Assembly (NCBI GenBank): GCA_963709505.1
Contig: CAVPXC010000024.1
Span: 1 to 64,000 of the forward strand
DNA length: 64,000 nt
Direction: 5' to 3'
Origin: CAVPXC01 sp963709505
GTDB lineage: Bacteria; Chloroflexota; Anaerolineae; JAAEKA01
Of this stretch, positions 18,134 to 26,155 are shown one piece after another. Within the stretch, counting starts at the first letter, position 1. Every line of letters begins with the position of its first letter. The notes beneath the pieces were generated by a model, which saw only the letters and a program-made list of their open reading frames with translations, ran no database searches and was not told the DNA's origin. The position numbers were made by a program, and so were the translations under genes.

Positions 18134-18772
18134 ATGACAAAACGCTTCATCGCGGTTGCCGGAAACGTGGGCGTCGGCAAATCCACTCTGACCACCCTGC
18201 TGAGCAAAGAGCTGGGCTGGATGCCCTTTCCCGAGGCCGTAGACGACAACCCGTATCTGGCTGACTTCTACGCGGATATGCGCCACTGGAGCTTTCACTC
18301 CCAGATCTTCTTCCTAAGCCGGCGGCTGCGCCACCATCGCCAGCTAGTTGACCACCCCACCTCGGTGGTGCAGGATCGCAGCGTCTACGAGGACGCGGAG
18401 ATCTTCGCCCGCAACCTGTACAACCAGGGGCACATGGATGAACGCGACTATCGGAGCTACCGCGAGCTATACGAGGTTCTGACGTCGTTCCTGCCCCCAC
18501 CCGACCTGGTGGTCTACCTGCGCGCTTCGGTGGACACGTTGTTATGTCGAATTCAGAAACGCGGCAGGGACTACGAGCAAGACATCTCGCCGCAGTATCT
18601 CGAGCAACTCAACCGCCTCTACGAGGAATGGATCGAGCGCTTCGATATGTGTCCCGTGTTAACCGTTCCCGCCGGCAGCTTGGATTTTGTCGACAACAGC
18701 CAGCACCTCGATCTGGTCATTGCCAAGATCCAGGAAAAGCTGACCGGTAAGGAAGAGGTCGTGTTCGATTGA
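18134..18772 (+). CDS. Deoxynucleoside kinase (dCK/dGK family)
   Basis: A 212-residue single-domain kinase with P-loop AGNVGVGKST, DDNPYLADFY, QDRSVYEDAEIFA (ERS-type catalytic motif), YLRASVDTLLCRI and the lid RGRDYEQDIS. It phosphorylates a deoxynucleoside (dA, dG or dC) in salvage. The start at 18134 follows GAGGAA placed across the stop of the upstream kinase-MazG gene, so the two form an operon. The pair resembles the paired dAK/dGK genes known in some Firmicutes, where two subunits differ in specificity; that parallel is an inference. Confidence 0.9.
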   Translation: MTKRFIAVAGNVGVGKSTLTTLLSKELGWMPFPEAVDDNPYLADFYADMRHWSFHSQIFFLSRRLRHHRQLVDHPTSVVQDRSVYEDAEIFARNLYNQGHMDERDYRSYRELYEVLTSFLPPPDLVVYLRASVDTLLCRIQKRGRDYEQDISPQYLEQLNRLYEEWIERFDMCPVLTVPAGSLDFVDNSQHLDLVIAKIQEKLTGKEEVVFD

Positions 18773-18804
18773 TAGGGCGCGAGCGAGAGGGGCTAAATTG
18801 AGTT

Positions 18805-19992
18805 CTACGGGCAGAGCCGCTCCTCGTCGTTGGTCTGCGGCATTGGCGCACGGTTCCAGATGTTGTCCAAAGCGTCGTTGATACCGGGCAGATCGGGCAG
18901 CATGACCTGTCCGCCCTGGGGTGTCACCCAATCGGTAACCAGTGGATAGCGAATCACGAGCCCGGACAGATCCTTGCCGTCCAGTCCTGCCCCGAACTTG
19001 GCCAACTCGGCGATGGCTCCCGGGCTCATATCGGTGTCAACGGTGTCGCGCAAGGCCATCCACAGCGCCGGGATGCGCGGGACCAAGCCTCCATCCAGCA
19101 CCCGTTTGCGCACAGCGAGAAGCACGCGCTGCTGGCGTCGAGCTCGATCGAAGTCGCTGGTCGTCTTGCGCGAGCGGGCGTAATAAAGCGCCTGTTCGCC
19201 GTTCATGTGATAGGTGCCTGGGTCCAAGGTGTACGTGTTGAAGTAACGATAGATTAGCTCGTCGTACAAGGGGCAGTCCACGACAACGTCCACTCCACCC
19301 AATGCATCGATCACATCCTGGAAGCCGGAAAAGTCGATGCGCACGTAGTTATCGATCGGAATGCCGAAGTTCTTGTCGATCGTGCTCATGAGCAACGGCA
19401 GGCCGCCGCCCTTCTTGACTTCCTCGCCATACGGATATGCCACGTTGATGCGGTTGTAGCCAACTCCCGGGATGGGTAGGTAGATGTCACGCGGAAAGCT
19501 GACAAGCGCCGCTCGATGCTTTGCCTTGTCGACGGCCAGCACCATAATCGTATCGGTGCGACCCACGTATTCCAGGTCGCGTTGATCCGTCCCCACTAGC
19601 AGGATATTATACGTGCGCTGCAAAGGTCGTACACTTGGGTCCTCGGTAGGTGCGGGAGGTCCCTGCTCGGCATGAGGAATGTCCTCCGCCGAAATGGCGG
19701 CGCTTGCATCCGTTGCCGAGAGCGGCAGAGCTGCCGTCAGAGTTAAACTAACCGTCCCAGTCACACCGGATGCTGGATTCGGGGTCCTTGCCGCGACCGG
19801 ATCTACCCCGTCACCAATCTCACTGGGCGTTCCAGCGGAAGCGATTTTGACGGCATCGCCTCGTCCCATATCCAAAGGCACACGGGTGACCAGAATCTGC
19901 GGCCCGGCCAGCGGCGGCGCCACACAGCTGGCCACCAACAAAGCGGCCAGGCCAAAAAGAACCATCTGAGTCCGCAAAATCCTACGACGCAT
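18805..19992 (-). CDS. LytR-CpsA-Psr (LCP) family envelope transferase
   Basis: A 395-residue protein with a lipoprotein-like signal (MRRRILRTQMVLFGLAALL, then VASC), a Thr/Ala-rich linker of about 110 residues, then the LCP catalytic domain: NILLVGTDQRD, GRTDTIMVLAVD, LVSFPRDIYLPIPG, YNRINVAYPYG, LGGVDVVVD and ARSRKTTSDFDRARRQQ. The Asp and Arg residues that hold the lipid pyrophosphate are all present. LCP proteins transfer polymers from undecaprenyl carriers to the cell wall. It lies 32 nt after cinA, in the same direction. Confidence 0.9.
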   Translation of the reverse strand: MRRRILRTQMVLFGLAALLVASCVAPPLAGPQILVTRVPLDMGRGDAVKIASAGTPSEIGDGVDPVAARTPNPASGVTGTVSLTLTAALPLSATDASAAISAEDIPHAEQGPPAPTEDPSVRPLQRTYNILLVGTDQRDLEYVGRTDTIMVLAVDKAKHRAALVSFPRDIYLPIPGVGYNRINVAYPYGEEVKKGGGLPLLMSTIDKNFGIPIDNYVRIDFSGFQDVIDALGGVDVVVDCPLYDELIYRYFNTYTLDPGTYHMNGEQALYYARSRKTTSDFDRARRQQRVLLAVRKRVLDGGLVPRIPALWMALRDTVDTDMSPGAIAELAKFGAGLDGKDLSGLVIRYPLVTDWVTPQGGQVMLPDLPGINDALDNIWNRAPMPQTNDEERLCP

Positions 19993-20024
19993 GCTCGTCC
20001 TCGGTCTCAAGACGTACAGATACC

Positions 20025-21272
20025 TTAGCCAACCTTGCCGGCCAGCCACAGGCGCAGCCAATTGAGTCCGCCGTTGCCTACCCAGCGGCGGGCCAGCTCG
20101 TCCGTGCCACCGGTATCGATGCGGGTGCTTAGCACTCTGTCGCCAGTGGCCAACGCTACGAAAGTTTCACCGCGAGTCGCACCGTAGGGACCGGCCGTCG
20201 AGTCCAACGTGCCACAGAGGGCCAACCCAAGGGTCGCTCCGCCGTCCTGAGCCGCGCTCAGAACCTGGCGCGCCGCCCATTCAGCAGCATCTAAGCTAAC
20301 CAGGTCGGGCGGCCCATCCGGGTCGAGATCGTACAAGGAGCTGATGACCTGCGCGCGACGGACGATCTGGTCACCGCCAGGTGCGGATTGCAGTCGTCTG
20401 GCGATCTCACCGCCGGTGTTGGTCTCTACCAACGCCATGCTTTGGCCAGAGCTTTGCAGCGCTGTGACCACGACCGCCTCTAGCGACACGTCACCTTCGC
20501 CATACACGAAGTCGCCCAGCCGAGCGCGCACATCAGCGGCTACATCGTCGACCATCTCTACGGCGCGGCCCTCAGTGCTTGCCCGGGCCGTAATGCGCAC
20601 ATCTACCTGGCCCAGATGTGCGGCGAGCCCCACGGTTGGATTGCTGCGGCGCATGAGATCGGCGATACGGCTGTCGACGATACTTTCACCCATACCCACG
20701 ACCCGTAGGATGCGGCTCTTGAGATATACCCGATCGGTTCCCAGGCGTTGCGCCAAGAACGGTTCGACCGTCTCCTGCATGAGATGCATCATCTCGCGCG
20801 GCACGCCGGGCAGGCAGATGAGCAAGGCAGGCTGGCGGCCTTTGCGCTCGACCTCGACTACAAAGCCAGGTGCAGTACCGACCGGGTTAAGAATGGGAAT
20901 GGAACCCGCGGGCAAATAGGCTTGACGCCGGTTGTTATCGTTCATTTTGCGGCCCCATCTGGCAAAGATCGCCTCGATGCTGGCCAGACACGCGTCGTGG
21001 ACCCCCAGCTCGCGATCAGTGGCCAGCGCGGCCGCGTCGCGCGTCATGTCGTCGACCGTGGGACCCAGGCCGCCGCTAACCAGCACCAAATCGGATCGCT
21101 GCAGACCCTGGCGCATTGCCGCAGTGATGCGCTCCAGGTTATCGCCGACCGTGGTTTTGTAGAACAGGTTGATTCCCAGATCGCGCAGCCGGCGGGCCAT
21201 CCATGCGGCATTCGTGTCGACGATCTCGCCGAGCAGGATCTCGGTGCCTGTGGTGATGATTTCAGCATCCAT
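20025..21272 (-). CDS. cinA: CinA-like protein with atypical C-terminal domain
   Basis: A 415-residue protein. Residues 1-250 form the CinA/MoaB-type domain: AEIITTGTEILLGEIVDTN, SGGLGPTVDDMTR, LICLPGVPREM. Residues 250-415 correspond to the CinA-C/PncC domain, which normally deamidates nicotinamide mononucleotide with the motif ESCTGG. Here that motif is VETNTGG, and the following family blocks are hard to see, so amidase activity is doubtful while the N-terminal domain (linked to ADP-ribose pyrophosphatase activity in the family) looks intact. It is probably transcribed with the CpXC gene upstream and the LCP gene downstream. Confidence 0.85.
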   Translation of the reverse strand: MDAEIITTGTEILLGEIVDTNAAWMARRLRDLGINLFYKTTVGDNLERITAAMRQGLQRSDLVLVSGGLGPTVDDMTRDAAALATDRELGVHDACLASIEAIFARWGRKMNDNNRRQAYLPAGSIPILNPVGTAPGFVVEVERKGRQPALLICLPGVPREMMHLMQETVEPFLAQRLGTDRVYLKSRILRVVGMGESIVDSRIADLMRRSNPTVGLAAHLGQVDVRITARASTEGRAVEMVDDVAADVRARLGDFVYGEGDVSLEAVVVTALQSSGQSMALVETNTGGEIARRLQSAPGGDQIVRRAQVISSLYDLDPDGPPDLVSLDAAEWAARQVLSAAQDGGATLGLALCGTLDSTAGPYGATRGETFVALATGDRVLSTRIDTGGTDELARRWVGNGGLNWLRLWLAGKVG

Positions 21273-21321
21273 GATAGGTTTCGATCTACTGCGGGGTTGC
21301 TACCCCGCAGCGAACCGCTCA

Positions 21322-22813
21322 TCAACTCATCAGTTGCGCCTGCGAGCGGATCTGGCGCAGCTTCTTTGCCAGGTCCGGCGCGCGGTCGGCTTCCATCTGG
21401 TCGGCAAGGGCCGCGAGCGACTCGACGAAGTCAGGCGTGATTGACTGACGGTTCTCAGCCAGCATCTTGCGGGTCTCGCCCGGATAGTCGGCGTCGAGGA
21501 GCTCGTTCAATAGACGCATCTCAGGCGGTGACCCGGCATTGATCAGGTCTACGGCCTTGTCCCAGACCTCCTGCAGCCGCTTGAAAGCCCCGGTTGCGCC
21601 CCGGCGTTCGGCTTCCTGTAGGTTGGTAGCCAGGACGGAGAGGAAGTTCTGGTCGATGTAGGCAGCGCGTTCGGCAAGGGCTTGATCGAGATCGTTAGCG
21701 CCAAGAATCTCGCCGAGGATTTGGCTGTATTGCTGGATCGCGGCGCGCTGCATCTGTTCGAGCTGCTCGGTGAACTTCAGAATGCGTTCGCGCAGGTCAT
21801 TCAAACGCTTAGCCTCATCCGTTGCGCCGCCAAGCTCGGCCGTCTCGATGCGCTGCGCCAGATTTTGATAGAAGCTGTAGTCGACAAGCGGCCGGGCGGC
21901 CATGACGAGGGCATCCACTACTCGCTCATCCTCTGCAGCGACGATCATGTCCAGCAACTGCTCGCCGCTCGTGTTTGGAGTGATTTTGGCAACAGCCTCG
22001 CGCTGCTTTCGGACTCGTTCACCCCAGGTGGTGAGATCGATCAAGCGCTCGCGGCAGATCTAAGATCTGCCGCGCGGCTTCGGCGTCACCGGCCGAAGCG
22101 CTCGAGTCGATCAGGCTGGCGAGCAAGCCAAAAAACTCGTCGTCCATATCGACATCGCGTTCCTTGACCAACATCTTGAGGCCTTCGGGGTCAGTCAGCG
22201 TCGTCAACGCTTGCTCGACGAGCTGTACCTGCTGTCGCTGTTTGTCGAGCATCTCTTTGGTGATGCCCTCGTGTTCAAGAATGGCCTCAAGCAGGCTCTG
22301 ATAGCTCAGGAATTGCTTCGGCGTCAACATATAGCCGCGGCGAGCTTCCTTCGGCAGCCCGTCCATCAGCCGGCGGCTCAGGTCCCCGATGACCTTCTGC
22401 TGCTCGTTGATAGGGATCTGCTGGGGCACGTACACACCCAGGAAGGAGTGGGCCGGGTCGTGGTAGAGCAGCGGTGTACCAATCGCACCGCCGGCGCCAC
22501 AACGCGGACAAACGGCCACATTGATCTGCCCCGAAAGCAACGCCGACTTTACCACAGGATCTTGGCCAACGTCGATGACACTGAAAATCTGAGCTGGGTA
22601 GGGCGTCCCGCAGTTCGGGCAATTGATGCCGACAACCTGCGGCGGGAAGCTCAGCTTGATACGAGCCTCTTCGGGCCTGCCCCCAGGTTCGGGGATGGGT
22701 GCAGCCTGAGTCTGGGGCGGCTGGGCAGAGTCCGCCGCAGGCTGCTGGGGTTCAGGTTTGTCGCTGGCAGGCCGGCGTGCCGGCGAATACCCTTTGGGAG
22801 TAAGAATCGTCAC
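21322..22813 (-). CDS. CpXC-domain protein with helical C-terminus, frameshifted
   Basis: The first part (from 22813) has a Pro/Gln-rich leader and a CpXC zinc domain: CPNCGTPYPAQ and CPRCGAGG bracket a beta-rich core. Helices then run to the frame end at 22019. The second open part (22044 to 21322, beginning IDLTTWGERVRKQREAV) is all helical and has no start codon other than a TTG inside the joint. Removing one C within the palindrome at 22051-22073 joins them as ILDLRERLIDLTTWGERV, giving about 496 residues, a common layout for CpXC proteins in Chloroflexota. The function of the family is unknown; zinc binding is inferred. Confidence 0.75.
22051..22073. repeat. 23-bp perfect palindrome at the CpXC frameshift
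   Basis: GCGGCAGATCT, one centre base, AGATCTGCCGC. It lies inside the CpXC coding region exactly where the frame is lost. The base that breaks the frame is also the base that makes the palindrome perfect. Confidence 0.8.
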
Positions 22814-22947
22814 AGTATGTTCCCTTTCTGTCTGAATCTTTTTGCCTCTTGGAACAAACAGCTATTCTACCGCAGTTTGGCGCGAGTGTCAATTCTGAGG
22901 CTGCGTCTATTTTACACTCGTTTTCATTAAACACATAAAATCTGCTC

Positions 22948-22976
22948 TTGACACGCCAGGCAGGTTGGTGTATATT
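22948..22976 (+). promoter_or_regulatory. Sigma-70 promoter of the LysM/L,D-transpeptidase gene
   Basis: TTGACA (22948-22953), 17 bp, TATATT (22971-22976). This is a near-consensus housekeeping promoter and implies a leader of about 40-50 nt before the start codons at 23020 and 23033. Confidence 0.8.
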
Positions 22977-23032
22977 ACGTCTAGTTCATTTCCGCACTCG
23001 AATAGCCTTGGAGATAATCATGACAGACACTC

Positions 23033-24196
23033 ATGTTACGAACACGCAATCTTGGATCGAAACGGGCGGGCTCGGTCGGAGACCGGCCCGAGCAGCGATG
23101 GGGCTCGGTCGGAGACCGGCCCGAGCAGCGATGGGTCGGTCGGAGACCGGCCCGAGCAACGATTTTCCGGTCAGGTGTTCGACGTTTTCTTGTCGCATTT
23201 CTCCTTATCTCAATTCTGTCCGCCACAGCGTTTGGTAGCGCCCATGCCGCTCCGCTCGACCAAGGCACTGTTTACGTGGTGAAGGCAGGCGACTCGCTCT
23301 CGGCGATTGCAAAGCAATACGGCCTGAGCCAGCAGGCAATCATGGCCGCCAACAACATCAGCAATCCGTCGCTGATCTACGCTGGCCAGCGTCTGGTAAT
23401 CCCTGGGAATACCGTGGCCGATACCGTCCCCGGTCCGGCGTCTGCCGACCCGGAGGTGCACGTCGTCGCAGCAGGCGAGACCTTGTCTGCCATCGCGCAG
23501 AAATACGGAGTCAGCCTCCAGGCGCTGGCCGAAGCCAACAATCTCACCGATCCATCACGGATTTCCGTTGGACAGCGTCTGAGTATTCCCAATACGGGCG
23601 CGGCCGGCGCTGCTCCTGCCGCCCAGGTGATTGAGATACCTTCCGAGTATGTGGTCGGCCCGGGAGACAATCTGGCAGCTATTGCCCAGCAGTTCAATAC
23701 GACCGTGGTCGCGCTTGCGGCCGCCAACAGCATCAGCGATCCGTCAAAAATATTCGTAGGCCAGCGTCTTGCCGTTCCAGCCGGAGCGCCAGCTCCGGTG
23801 GCTCAGCCCGCGCCGCAGGGCGGACTGCATTTTTACGTGAGCATTAGCCAGCAGCGCTGCCAGCTCTACCGTGGCGAACAGTTAATGTACAATTGGCCCT
23901 GCTCGACCGGCCGGGCTAGCTCAGGCACAAAGTCCGGCGAGTTCTACGTGCAGAGCAAGATTCGCGAGGCCTGGGGATCGCGCTGGGGTTTCTACATGCC
24001 CTTCTGGCTCGGAATCTACTGGGCAGGCGGCAGCGAGAACGGCATCCATGGCCTGCCCTACGAGCCAGGCGGATACCCCGTGTGGGCCAATTCCGTTGGC
24101 ACACCGGTGACCTTCGGCTGCGTGCTGTTGGGCGCAAACGAGTCTCAAACGTTATGGGACATGGCCTACATCGGCATGCCGGTAACCATTCGCTAA
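23033..24196 (+). CDS. Three-LysM L,D-transpeptidase (YkuD)
   Basis: A secreted wall enzyme: a hydrophobic signal (FLVAFLLISILSATAFGSAH), three LysM modules (starting VYVVKAGDSLSAIAK, VHVVAAGETLSAIAQ and YVVGPGDNLAAIAQ), then a YkuD domain with HGLPYEPGG and GTPVTFGCVLLG. The nucleophile Cys is present; the usual SHGC-x-R is TFGCVL, so the family His and Arg near it are replaced. It would cross-link peptidoglycan 3-3 or attach proteins. The N-terminal 40 residues are encoded by a triplicated GC-rich repeat. ATG 23033 is in frame but has no ribosome site; ATG 23020 has GGAG at ideal spacing but is out of frame. Confidence 0.85.
   Translation: MLRTRNLGSKRAGSVGDRPEQRWGSVGDRPEQRWVGRRPARATIFRSGVRRFLVAFLLISILSATAFGSAHAAPLDQGTVYVVKAGDSLSAIAKQYGLSQQAIMAANNISNPSLIYAGQRLVIPGNTVADTVPGPASADPEVHVVAAGETLSAIAQKYGVSLQALAEANNLTDPSRISVGQRLSIPNTGAAGAAPAAQVIEIPSEYVVGPGDNLAAIAQQFNTTVVALAAANSISDPSKIFVGQRLAVPAGAPAPVAQPAPQGGLHFYVSISQQRCQLYRGEQLMYNWPCSTGRASSGTKSGEFYVQSKIREAWGSRWGFYMPFWLGIYWAGGSENGIHGLPYEPGGYPVWANSVGTPVTFGCVLLGANESQTLWDMAYIGMPVTIR
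23068..23164 (+). repeat. Three tandem 33-nt repeats in the signal-peptide coding region
   Basis: Units begin at 23068, 23101 and 23134 (GGGCTCGGTCGGAGACCGGC and onward). Units one and two are identical 33-mers; unit three lacks 2 nt near its start (GGTCGG instead of GGGCTCGG). Each unit can fold as GGGC-(T)-CGGTC-GGA-GACCG-GCCC. The 2-nt loss changes which upstream ATG is in frame with the L,D-transpeptidase. Confidence 0.9.
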
Positions 24197-24199
24197 TCT

Positions 24200-24262
24200 G
24201 CAGGTGGCAAGTTGCAGGTTGCAGGTTGAAACGGACTTGCCACCTGCAACCTGCAACCTGCG
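24200..24262. repeat. Word-type inverted repeat (GCAGGTTGCAGGT)
   Basis: GCAGGTGGCAAGTTGCAGGT-type words are answered by GCCACCTGCAACCTGCAACC, in different order in each arm. It lies between the L,D-transpeptidase and HAD genes and uses the same words as 9269-9345. Confidence 0.75.
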
Positions 24263-24311
24263 TGGCATTGAGAAGTGGTTGCGCACAACACACCAACCTA
24301 GATGTCCGTAG

Positions 24312-24915
24312 ATGCAAGCCGTTGTCTTTGACGTAGGAAGAGTCCTCGTGCACTGGGCGCCTCAGGTGATTGAGGGTGCTTTTGCCGAGATTAGCACGGC
24401 CGACCTGGCTCAGATCCGAACCGCGCAGCACGCGGTTCGGCATGAACTGAGTATTGGGACCATGGTAGCTGCGGATTATCACCACTACCTGGTCGAAGCG
24501 ATCGGCATGGATGAACGTTGGGACCGCTTTTTCGAGGCGTACTGCCGTGGGCTGTGCCGCGATGAGGAGGCGCTGGCCTACGCCAGCTTGCTCAAACGTC
24601 GCGGCGTGGCAATCGGGGTAATCAGCAACACCAACGACGTACATGTGCAGTGGTTACAGCGTCAGGTTCCCGAGTTCGCGTCCTTTGACTCGGTGATCTT
24701 TAGCTCGGACGTGGGACTTGGCGAAGCCCGATCCAGCTATCTACTTGCGGTCGCTGCGCGAGCTCGGCGTTGCGCCTGGTCAAGCGCTGTTCGTGGACGA
24801 TTTGCCGGAGAACGTCGCCGGCGCCCGGTCCATCATGATGGCGGCCCTGCTGCATCGAGACTGGAGCGAGAGCATTGCGAGCATCGAAGATTGGCTGAGC
24901 GAGACATCGTACTGA
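24312..24915 (+). CDS. HAD-superfamily phosphatase, frameshifted
   Basis: A haloacid-dehalogenase fold of the YihX/epoxide-hydrolase-N type, about 200 residues once repaired. The nucleophile region is VVFDVGRVLVHW (DxG where DxD is usual), the Ser/Thr motif is GVISNTND, the Lys motif is LAKPDPAIYL and the acid motif is ALFVDDLPENV. One extra T at about 24717 (CTTGG for CTGG) breaks the frame just before the Lys motif; removing it joins the halves exactly. Substrate unknown, probably a small sugar or nucleotide phosphate. The missing second Asp in DxD may reduce phosphatase activity. Confidence 0.75.
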
Positions 24916-25064
24916 GCGTGCTGGGTGGGTTCAAAGCAAGAGCGCCGCGTCGGATGCTATGACGAGCGCCTTTTTTTGTTTCCTATTGGTGTAGTCAAAA
25001 CCGGTCAACGCTGCTCCATGCCAGATAGCTTGGGAAACGTCTGCATGATTGGACGAAAACCCCC

Positions 25065-25092
25065 TTGACTCCGCCTGTTTATCTGATATGAT
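25065..25092 (+). promoter_or_regulatory. Promoter for a leaderless GIY-YIG gene
   Basis: TTGACT (25065-25070), 16 bp, TATGAT (25087-25092). The GTG at 25099 lies where transcription should begin, so the mRNA is probably leaderless. Confidence 0.75.
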
Positions 25093-25098
25093 GAAAGC

Positions 25099-25541
25099 GT
25101 GTTTACAATTGATAGCCCACCGCCGCGGCAACCCGGCGCCTACGTGCTCTGGTTTGAGCTGTCCGAACAAGCAGCTTTCCCGACCTGCGACTGCAACCCG
25201 CAGTTTTGCGGCCAGGACAGTACGTTTACGTCGGCAGCGCGCTCGGACCTGGCGGATTGCAGGCTCGACTGCGCCGGCACCTGGATCCGGCTTCGACGCA
25301 AGCACCGCGCCGCCATTGGCACGTTGACTATCTCACCGCAATCCGCCGGCCGGCATCCGTGGGCTTCTCGGTATCACCGGTACGCCTGGAGTGTGTCTGG
25401 ACGCAGCAACTGCGCAACGCAGACGCCGACTGGGCTATCCGCGGATTCGGCAGCAGCGATTGCAGGAAGGGATGCCAGGCACACTTGCTTGGTGTTCCCT
25501 CTGGCTGGACAATAGAAACGCTAAAGGATCTTTTTGCATGA
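25099..25541 (+). CDS. GIY-YIG (DUF123) nuclease-like protein, frameshifted
   Basis: About 147 residues after repair. Key blocks are GAYVLWFEL, LRPGQYVYVGSALGPGGLQA (the GIY-YIG-like motif, as YVLW...YVYVGSA), RRHWHVDYLTA and FGSSDCRKGCQAHLLGVP. These define DUF123, a small domain often found alone or next to DNA-repair genes. The N- and C-terminal parts lie in different frames; adding one base near 25175 joins them as SFPDLRLQPAVLRPGQYVY. The stop overlaps the HEAT gene start as ATGA. Nuclease activity is inferred only. Confidence 0.75.
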
Positions 25542-26137
25542 CCGACACGGCCCTCACTCCCCTTTTAACCGCCATCGATGCTGAAAACGACGAAGATGCC
25601 GAGGCCGCCGTGCTCGCACTATGCGAAAGCAACGGCGCCGCGCTGCCTTTGCTGATTGGACTAACCCAATCGCCGGATGACGACTACCGCTGGTGGGCAG
25701 TGCGGGGCCTGGCGGAGATCGGCGAAGACGATCCGACCCAGCGCGAGACCGCAATCTCCCTCTTGCTCGATGCCCTACGCGACCCTGATGATTCGATACG
25801 ATGCCTGTCGGCCACGGCGCTGGGCCAAATGCAGGCAACCGGGGCTATTCCCGCACTCGCCTTGCTGTTGATGGATCCCAGCGGCTGGGTGCGCGGCGCG
25901 GCCGCCGACGGGCTCGCTATGATCGGCGAAGCAGCCATTCCAGCTCTGGGCGCTGCGCTCCAGGATGACCGGGAGGGCGTGCGCGTGCGCGCGGCCCGTG
26001 CTCTGTACAAGATCAAGAGCCCGAAAGCAGCACCCTGGCTGTTTCCGGCGCTCAACGACCCCAACCCGATCGTCCACACCTACGCCTACGAGACGCTGGA
26101 CGAGCTCGGGCTCCTGACAACAGTTCTGGTGATGTAG
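25538..26137 (+). CDS. HEAT-repeat (PBS-lyase type) protein
   Basis: A 199-residue all-helical protein with four to five HEAT units, e.g. YRWWAVRGLAEIGEDD, IRCLSATALGQMQATGAIPA, WVRGAAADGLAMIGEAAIPA and VRVRAARALYKIKSPKAAPW. Such proteins bind partners; no enzyme motif is visible. The start overlaps the DUF123 stop by 4 nt (ATGA) and has AAAGGA upstream, so the two are translated together. Confidence 0.85.
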   Translation: MTDTALTPLLTAIDAENDEDAEAAVLALCESNGAALPLLIGLTQSPDDDYRWWAVRGLAEIGEDDPTQRETAISLLLDALRDPDDSIRCLSATALGQMQATGAIPALALLLMDPSGWVRGAAADGLAMIGEAAIPALGAALQDDREGVRVRAARALYKIKSPKAAPWLFPALNDPNPIVHTYAYETLDELGLLTTVLVM

Positions 26138-26155
26138 ATCACTGCCTGGATTGTG

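Noticed and set aside
17116..18772. Clear anti-phage defence island
   Set aside because: The kinase-MazG fusion is suggestive, but neighbouring genes are housekeeping or envelope genes with no known defence partners.
22019..22044. Two overlapping genes instead of one CpXC gene
   Set aside because: The second frame's only start is a TTG inside the overlap, with no ribosome site, and the joined protein matches the usual layout of the family.
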